From: Promethearchaeota archaeon
GTDB taxonomy: Archaea > Asgardarchaeota > Lokiarchaeia > Sigynarchaeales > SOKP01
Length of the DNA: 12,127 nt
Reading direction: 5' to 3'
NCBI GenBank assembly: GCA_019057775.1
Contig: JAHLWT010000098.1
Coordinates: 1 to 12,127, forward strand
Part shown: positions 7,487 through 12,127 of the stretch, in pieces
Layout: the number at the start of each line of letters is the position of its first letter
Position numbering within the stretch: position 1 is the stretch's first letter
Notes under the pieces: model-generated
The model's database searches: none
What the model was told of the DNA's origin: nothing
Seen by the model: the letters and a program-made list of their open reading frames with translations, nothing else
Translations under genes and position numbers: made by a program

Positions 7487-9178
7487 TTAAATATAATTTT
7501 CGATGCTTTTATAATATTTTTTAAAACCCGAAGGCGTCAATATATGAATACCCTCCTTACTTCTCTTAATTAGATAATTATTAATCTGTTCAATAAAACG
7601 GACCATCCACTGGTGTTTTTCTATATAAATATTAAAGTCTCTTGGATCATCGTTTTCATTATAGAAATGGATTTCATTTAAGGATCCCTTATCGATGTAT
7701 CCATCCATACCAACGGTGAATATCCTTTTGGCACCCATAACAATTGCAACCCCTAATAGTAGAACAGATATAGTTTTGCAACTAGAAAGAATAAAACCCT
7801 CTTTGATATCAAAGTCGGTTAATGTATTACTAAAACATAGCTTTTCATAATTTCTTTGAGTAAGCTTATTTATAAAATCTTCTGAGAAATAATTACTGAG
7901 TAAAAGTTTCGATCTTTTATTTACAGTTGATATATAATTTTCAAATCTTCTTTTGTTATTAAACGCATGGTAATCTGGTACAAAAAGGTCAGCAATATAA
8001 TTTGCCCCCAAAATGATAGGTTTATATTTTTCAATGAAAGAATCAATTTTTTTCTTATTATTTTTTAAAGTTGGTCCATTAGCAAGTATTAAAAAATCTT
8101 GATCTTTATGTCTATTAATGTAGGTTGGTTTACAATCTACTTGTATAACATCAAGTTCAGACTCATTTCTAATTGAAATTTTTTCGTTTCCTATCAAACC
8201 ATATTTAATTATTTTATCAAGTAATTCTTTATTGAAACCAATTGGATTTAAACCTTTTAACCCTTCTAAAGCTTTCCAAATATCCTCTATTGTGTACTCA
8301 TGTAACTCTACTAATTTTTTTGGATAATTTGGATGACAATCAAATAAACCCGAAAGCATATAGGGTAATTGATGACCCCATCTATATTTCTGACGAAAAT
8401 CTACGAAATACTTATCAATTAAGTGCAAAATTGGAATAACATTATATTTTTCCGATCCCTGTATTTGTAAATAAGATATAAGAGACTCAATAGGAAGGTT
8501 TCCAGCACCTCTTCCCATTCCATATATAGTACCATCAATAATATGAATTCCAGAATTAATTGCTTCTAATGCGTTGGCTAATCCCATTTGCAAATTATTA
8601 TGGGGATGAAAACCTACTTTCAAAGAAGTGACTTCTAATAAGGATTTACATAATTGTGAGATTTGAAAAGGCAAAATAGAACCATAACTATCAGCAATAT
8701 AAGCATAATTTACTTTATATTTTTCCAATAAGTCAATAACTTTTTCTTGTTCATCTTTTGTATAAGTTGAATATCCCATTAACTGAATAGAAGTTTTATA
8801 ACCTTTTGATCTAATAGTGTCTGTTAATTCTAAAGCATCTCTAACTTGATTTTTATGAACTGCGACTCTTATTAAATCAATTAGACTATCCTCTTTATTA
8901 TCTAGAATCTTAATATCAAATTCATTATAATTTATCATTGCTGAAATCATAATACCTTGAATTCCCATTATTACCTCTCTCAATTTTGATTCTTCAATAT
9001 ATCTCCATGGCCCAAATTCTGCTTTTTTAAAAGAGTTTTTATTGGATTTAAAGCCTATTTCAATTATATCTACTCCCGATTTTGAAACTGACCGATAAAC
9101 CTCTCTAACTACTTTATCTTCAAATTTCCAATTATTTAGATACCCCCCATCCCTAATTGTACAATCTAAAATTTTCAT
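7487..9178 (-). CDS. DRE-TIM aldolase fused to a GT42/DUF115-like domain
   Basis: A 563-residue two-domain protein. Residues 1-about 330 are an HMGL-like TIM barrel: DCTIRDGGYLNNW (5-17) carries the catalytic Arg-Asp, GFHPHNNLQMGLANA (189-203) the metal-binding His-x-His, and GTIYGMGRGAGNLPIE (216-231) the closing loop. This is the 4-hydroxy-2-oxovalerate-aldolase type, which makes or breaks C-C bonds to pyruvate. Residues about 358-563 form a second Rossmann-like domain with FLILANGPTL (362-371), SSCKTISVLLLGVAIVMGAK (465-484), FTVGMDG (487-493), KHQ (521-523) and LTPSGF (547-552). The order resembles GT42 sialyltransferases (GNGPSL, a T-S-G helix, G-I-D-F, catalytic His, PNS) and DUF115/Maf proteins. 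It is first in the block, followed 11 bases later by the kdsB-like gene. It may build a 2-keto-3-deoxy acid and transfer its CMP form. The aldolase family is sure; the second domain's assignment is moderate. Confidence 0.8.
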   Translation of the reverse strand: MKILDCTIRDGGYLNNWKFEDKVVREVYRSVSKSGVDIIEIGFKSNKNSFKKAEFGPWRYIEESKLREVIMGIQGIMISAMINYNEFDIKILDNKEDSLIDLIRVAVHKNQVRDALELTDTIRSKGYKTSIQLMGYSTYTKDEQEKVIDLLEKYKVNYAYIADSYGSILPFQISQLCKSLLEVTSLKVGFHPHNNLQMGLANALEAINSGIHIIDGTIYGMGRGAGNLPIESLISYLQIQGSEKYNVIPILHLIDKYFVDFRQKYRWGHQLPYMLSGLFDCHPNYPKKLVELHEYTIEDIWKALEGLKGLNPIGFNKELLDKIIKYGLIGNEKISIRNESELDVIQVDCKPTYINRHKDQDFLILANGPTLKNNKKKIDSFIEKYKPIILGANYIADLFVPDYHAFNNKRRFENYISTVNKRSKLLLSNYFSEDFINKLTQRNYEKLCFSNTLTDFDIKEGFILSSCKTISVLLLGVAIVMGAKRIFTVGMDGYIDKGSLNEIHFYNENDDPRDFNIYIEKHQWMVRFIEQINNYLIKRSKEGIHILTPSGFKKYYKSIENYI

Positions 9179-9530
9179 TTTAAAAATTCTTAGTTAAATT
9201 AATTTAATTATGAAGAAGCATTATCTTATCTAATTTAAAAAGTATTAAAAACTTTTTTTTGAAAATTTAACGATAGTAAATCCATACAAGATTGAATTTT
9301 GTCTGTGTTATAGTTCCGAGGGTTTGAAGATATTAATTAGAAAAAGAATTCGAAATCTGCGCTTTTAGAGTCGGAAAACTAATTTAGAGTAATCATATAT
9401 AAATTAGTAAAAAAGGATATATTTAATTGCTTGATAAAAAACTGAATTTGAAAAATAAAAAAAGATTATTACAAAGAATGACATAGTTTAAACAAAATAT
9501 GGGTTATATAAATACTTTTAAGGATTAATT
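9179..9530. other. 352-base divergent intergenic region with promoters for both directions
   Basis: It lies between the start of the minus-strand block and the GT2 gene. No gene is supported; a short frame around 9315-9355 (EGLKILIRKRIRNLRF) is slightly less AT-rich than its surroundings and may be leftover coding DNA, but no family was recognised. On the minus strand TTTTAAATTA at 9231-9240 could be a TATA element, giving a leader of about 30 bases for the start at 9178. The plus-strand elements near 9504-9524 are listed separately. No hairpin, riboswitch or RNA gene was seen. Confidence 0.4.
9504..9524 (+). promoter_or_regulatory. TATA-like box and ribosome binding site of the GT2 gene
   Basis: TTATATAAATA at 9504-9514 is centred 22 bases above the TTG at 9531, near the position of an archaeal TATA box for a very short leader. 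AAGGA at 9520-9524 lies 6 bases before the TTG and is the clearest Shine-Dalgarno-like site in the window. It decides the TTG as start. If transcription began at about -27 from the box, the AAGGA would be left out of the message, so the two signals cannot both be used unless the real promoter is farther upstream. Confidence 0.4.
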
Positions 9531-10517
9531 TTGAAAGATAAATTAATAACTGTAATTATTCCAACTTATAATAGGGCAGGTAGATTAAAATTTGCGATGA
9601 AATCTGTTTTAAATCAGACATATACGAATTTTGAGTTAATAATTGTAGATGATGGTTCGAAAGATAATACTAAAGAAGTAATAGAGACTTTTAATGATAA
9701 TAGAATAAAATATATATGGCAGGAACATAGTGGTTTACCGGCTGTTGCAAGAAATACGGGATTAAAAAATGCAAATGGTGAATATATTGCCTTTTTAGAT
9801 TCTGATGATATATGGTTTCATAATAAATTGAAACGTCAGATTGAAATTATTACGCAAAAAAAAAAAGTACTTCTTATTGCCACCAATGCCATTATTTTTA
9901 ATAATAAATTCCATTATATTGGAAACACCAATAATCAAAAGGATAAATTTGTCTCATATGATAAATTGTTAGATTACAATATAATAGTGAATTCTACAGT
10001 TCTATTTAAAAAGTTAATTATAGATAAAATCGGTTATTTAGATGATAATCCGTTAGCAGTAGGAATAGAAGATTTTGATTATTGGTTGAGAATCTTAGAA
10101 TATCGAAATAATTCAATTTTCATAACTAAAGAAATTCTATGCTATTATAGAAAAGAAGAATCCAGTTTATTAAGAAGTATTTCACCAATTAAAAGCTATC
10201 TAAGACATAAATATATTAGTTCTAAGCATAAAAAATATAAGGAAGAAGTGTTAATAGAAAGAGCAAAATTAAGTTTGAAAAAAAAGATTTTATTAAATCT
10301 TGAAGGAAAAAAAATCTCGATATTCAAAGTCTTAAAATTAAAATATCTCTATTTTGATGAAAAGATATTATTAATTACAACTTATTTTAATAGGATTAAA
10401 AGAACAAAAAAATTAGGTTTCACATCAAAATTTTTGATTGCAATAATTCAAATATTCTTAATTGGGTGTAAACATATTATAGTTATATTAGAAAAAATAT
10501 TATCAACTAAAATTTAA
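9531..10517 (+). CDS. Family 2 glycosyltransferase (GT-A fold)
   Basis: 328 residues from a TTG backed by AAGGA six bases upstream. The GT2 core is complete: ITVIIPTYNRAGRL (6-19), SVLNQTYTNFELIIVDDGS (25-43) with the UDP-binding aspartates, ARNTGLKNANGEYIAFLDSDD (73-93) with the metal-binding D-S-D-D, and GIEDFDYWLR (178-187), where the ED pair is the likely catalytic base region. The family transfers sugars from nucleotide donors (inverting). After residue 250 the chain is lysine-rich and ends in a hydrophobic stretch FLIAIIQIFLIG (about 302-313), possibly membrane-associating. This fits glycosylation of a lipid-linked acceptor on the inner face of the membrane. It is divergent from the minus-strand block and followed after 209 bases by a GT4 gene on the same strand. 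The sugar cannot be predicted. Confidence 0.92.
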   Translation: MKDKLITVIIPTYNRAGRLKFAMKSVLNQTYTNFELIIVDDGSKDNTKEVIETFNDNRIKYIWQEHSGLPAVARNTGLKNANGEYIAFLDSDDIWFHNKLKRQIEIITQKKKVLLIATNAIIFNNKFHYIGNTNNQKDKFVSYDKLLDYNIIVNSTVLFKKLIIDKIGYLDDNPLAVGIEDFDYWLRILEYRNNSIFITKEILCYYRKEESSLLRSISPIKSYLRHKYISSKHKKYKEEVLIERAKLSLKKKILLNLEGKKISIFKVLKLKYLYFDEKILLITTYFNRIKRTKKLGFTSKFLIAIIQIFLIGCKHIIVILEKILSTKI

Positions 10518-10726
10518 TAAATTTATCGTCGCTATAATTATTATAATCTAGGTATATTATCGAGAATTTTGATATATCAAATTTAATTCTAACAATATTT
10601 TATGAATTAATATAATTCTCACAAAATCTTCTAGTAATGAAGATATGAGGAGATTAAAAAAATTTTACAAAAATTTAGCATTTTTAAAAATAGATAAATT
10701 TTTTAAATAATTATGATACATAAAAT
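10518..10726 (+). other. AT-rich spacer between the two plus-strand glycosyltransferases
   Basis: There is no supported gene. A 21-codon frame at 10645-10710 (MRRLKKFYKNLAFLKIDKFF plus one Lys) is lysine-rich and ends just before the GT4 gene; it could be a chance frame or a lost N-terminus. TTTTAAATAA at about 10700-10709 lies about 22 bases above the ATG at 10727 and could be its TATA box. No terminator hairpin was seen. Confidence 0.35.
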
Positions 10727-11704
10727 ATGCCCGTGGTCTATTTGACAACAAAAGTTCATATAGGAACACTTCCCCCTCCTCTGGGTGGTATTTCGGTATA
10801 TCTATACAGATTATCAAAATTAAGAAAGAAAGATCAATTTATTGATGTAAAAAATATTACCTACTGGAAAAGTTCTATATTTTGGTTCATAAAACAAATT
10901 CTTACAAAAGAAAAAAAGATTTTTATTTGTCATAGCAATAAATTAAGAATTAAATTAATGTTGTATACATTATCTTATTTTAGGATTCATGATTTTTCCA
11001 TATTTTTTCATAGCATCAGATCCTTTCTTGAACAATATTATTCATCCAATTTTTTTTTAAAATTCTTAATCAAACATATGTTAAAGCAAACGAAATATAT
11101 TATAGTTGTTAATCCAGATTATAAGAAATATCTCAGATATTTATTTAAAATTAATAATAAGAAAATCCGAGTAAAACATGCATTTTTACCCCCACCTTTG
11201 GAAGAAGAAAACAAAATCATAAAAACATATGATGATGAACTACTATCTTTTCTTACAGCAAAAAAACCAATTATTATAGCAAACGCATATGCTCTAGTTT
11301 TTTTTAAAAACCAGGATTTATATGGACTTGATATATGCATAAACTTAACTCACAAATTAAAAAAAATTTTTCCTAATCTTGGATTTTTATTTGCCCTTGC
11401 TAATAAAAACAAAAACTCCACATATTTTAAGGAGATGAAAAAGAAATTAGAAGACTTAGATATTAAAAACAATTTTATTTTTATAACAGGTCAAAAAGAA
11501 ATTTGGCCAATTTTCAAAAAAGCGGATTTACTTGTCAGACCAACTAATACTGATGGGGATTCAGTTTCAATACGCGAAGCGCTTCATTTTAAATGTCCAG
11601 TTATTGCTAGTGATATAGTAAAAAGACCAAAAAATACAATAATATTTAAAACTAGAGATTTAAAGGACCTATATGAAAAGACAATAAAAATATTAAAAAA
11701 TTAA
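10727..11704 (+). CDS. Family 4 (group 1) glycosyltransferase, GT-B fold
   Basis: 325 residues, somewhat short for GT4 (commonly 350-400). The N-terminus has GTLPPPLGGISVYLYRLSKL (13-32), the glycine-rich acceptor-side loop of the family. The C-terminal donor domain has a strand FLFALANKNKN, then NNFIFITGQKEIWPIFKKADLLVRPTNTDGDSVSIREALHFKCPVI, which carries the retaining-GT E-x7-E-like region: Asp/Gly at about 276-278, then Glu284 before the PVIASD turn. The start is uncertain: ATG 10727 is used, but a TTG at 10742 would put the PPPLGG loop nearer the N-terminus, as is usual. No Shine-Dalgarno site is present. It likely adds a sugar to the same glycan as the GT2 enzyme before it. Donor and acceptor are unknown. 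Confidence 0.85.
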   Translation: MPVVYLTTKVHIGTLPPPLGGISVYLYRLSKLRKKDQFIDVKNITYWKSSIFWFIKQILTKEKKIFICHSNKLRIKLMLYTLSYFRIHDFSIFFHSIRSFLEQYYSSNFFLKFLIKHMLKQTKYIIVVNPDYKKYLRYLFKINNKKIRVKHAFLPPPLEEENKIIKTYDDELLSFLTAKKPIIIANAYALVFFKNQDLYGLDICINLTHKLKKIFPNLGFLFALANKNKNSTYFKEMKKKLEDLDIKNNFIFITGQKEIWPIFKKADLLVRPTNTDGDSVSIREALHFKCPVIASDIVKRPKNTIIFKTRDLKDLYEKTIKILKN

Positions 11705-12006
11705 TCTTTATAAAAATCTTTTATCCAAGGTATTAAGAAATAATCCGCGTTCATCGATGAAGTGTCGCAATTAGATGTGAGATTAGTCTCTACTAAAAAA
11801 AGTTAGAATTTTCATTTTCGCTTGAAATTCGCAATGCTGTAAAAAAGGGGCATTCTATAATGGATCCTTAAAATAAATATTTATATTAAACAATATTAAT
11901 TTAGTTAAAAAAAACATTAGAAACCAAACTTTCAATATCTTAAATCTATTAAAAAATTTATAACTGCATCAATCGTAAAAATTCAAATTAACATGTAAAT
12001 GATATT
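11705..12006. other. 302-base stretch with possible decayed coding DNA
   Basis: There is no intact gene. Two short plus-strand frames differ in phase: about 11743-11802 (SAFIDEVSQLDVRLVSTKKS) and about 11812-11870 (FSFSLEIRNAVKKGHSIMDP). They are less AT-rich than the surroundings and sit close together, as a frameshifted remnant would, but I recognise no family in them. From about 11871 to 12006 the DNA is plain AT-rich spacer. Confidence 0.3.
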
Positions 12007-12127
12007 ATGAAAGTCTGTCTTGTTAATGGCATGATGGGATTTATTTGAAGTAATTTAACAGATAAATTAGCCGATCCAAACAAATTTCGAAAAAAAACAC
12101 CTGATATTATTGATAATGTAATATATC
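12007..12127 (+). pseudogene. SDR sugar epimerase remnant with early stop (runs off right edge)
   Basis: From ATG 12007 the frame reads MKVCLVNGMMGFI, then TGA at 12046-12048, then SNLTDKLADPNKF and on to the window edge without another stop. This closely follows the N-terminus of extended SDR epimerases (MKVLVTGGAGFIGSNLVDKL). The stop falls exactly where the third glycine of the NAD-binding motif belongs; GGA to TGA is a single change. The preceding TGGAG is altered to NGMMG, so the dinucleotide site is doubly damaged, and after about residue 22 the usual strand and acidic residue (V-x-D-N-L) are not evident. It is either a dead gene or a chance start; the match over about 20 residues favours decay. 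Confidence 0.55.

Noticed and set aside
8242..8439. Plus-strand open frame of 65 codons
   Set aside because: It is antisense within the aldolase-fusion gene, with no recognisable domain or start signal.
10645..10710. 21-codon lysine-rich small protein before the GT4 gene
   Set aside because: No Shine-Dalgarno site, no conserved feature, and AAA/TTT-rich codons are expected by chance in this composition.
11119..11340. Minus-strand open frame of 73 codons
   Set aside because: It is antisense to the GT4 gene and has a serine/phenylalanine-rich composition typical of the reverse of lysine-rich coding DNA.
1..12127. CRISPR array, tRNA or rRNA gene, insertion sequence, long direct or inverted repeat
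   Set aside because: Reading both strands showed no regularly spaced repeat, cloverleaf-like segment, transposase motif or terminal inverted repeats; a covariance-model search would be needed to rule out small RNAs.

Overview
This is an AT-rich (roughly 30% GC by eye, not computed) prokaryotic accessory region devoted to surface-carbohydrate (glycan) biosynthesis. Several traits suggest an archaeon. Shine-Dalgarno sites are mostly absent, TATA-like boxes lie about 25-30 bases upstream of several starts (which would give leaderless or short-leader mRNAs), and TTG and GTG starts are used. A low-GC lineage such as the Asgard/Lokiarchaeia group would fit, but nothing here proves the taxon, and all the enzyme families are also common in bacteria. 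Layout, left to right: (1) The 5' part of an SpsF-like cytidylyltransferase gene on the minus strand runs off the left edge (1-419). (2) On the plus strand, a truncated remnant of a pseudaminic-acid-associated methylase (686-958) is followed by an intact GT-B-type glycosyltransferase (981-2279). (3) On the minus strand, a degraded TylF-like O-methyltransferase pseudogene lies at 2284-2681. (4) A tight minus-strand block of five functions occupies 2828-9178. In transcription order it encodes a DRE-TIM (HMGL-like) aldolase fused to a GT42/DUF115-like glycosyltransferase-type domain, a KdsB-like CMP-ulosonate synthetase, a PfkB/KdgK-like sugar kinase, a GalE-like SDR epimerase, and a surface-carbohydrate glycosyltransferase-like protein that is split by a frameshift at an A12 tract. 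(5) On the plus strand are a GT2 glycosyltransferase (9531-10517) and a GT4 glycosyltransferase (10727-11704). (6) At the right edge a nonsense-interrupted SDR epimerase remnant begins at about 12007. How the genes may work together (inference): the minus-strand block could be a self-contained pathway that makes and transfers an unusual 2-keto-3-deoxy sugar acid. The aldolase would condense pyruvate (or a relative) with a sugar-derived aldehyde, the kinase and epimerase would shape precursors, the KdsB homologue would activate the acid with CTP, and the GT42-like domain and/or the split protein would transfer it. Kdo normally belongs to bacterial lipid A and capsules, so if the host is archaeal a kdsB-like gene must serve another glycan. 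The flanking GT-B, GT2 and GT4 enzymes would build the rest of that glycan. At least three gene remnants flank the intact genes, so the region looks like a fast-evolving glycan island with gene turnover. Several of the frame breaks sit at or next to long homopolymers, so sequencing error must be excluded before they are taken as biological. I saw no tRNA, rRNA, CRISPR array, transposase or long repeat.
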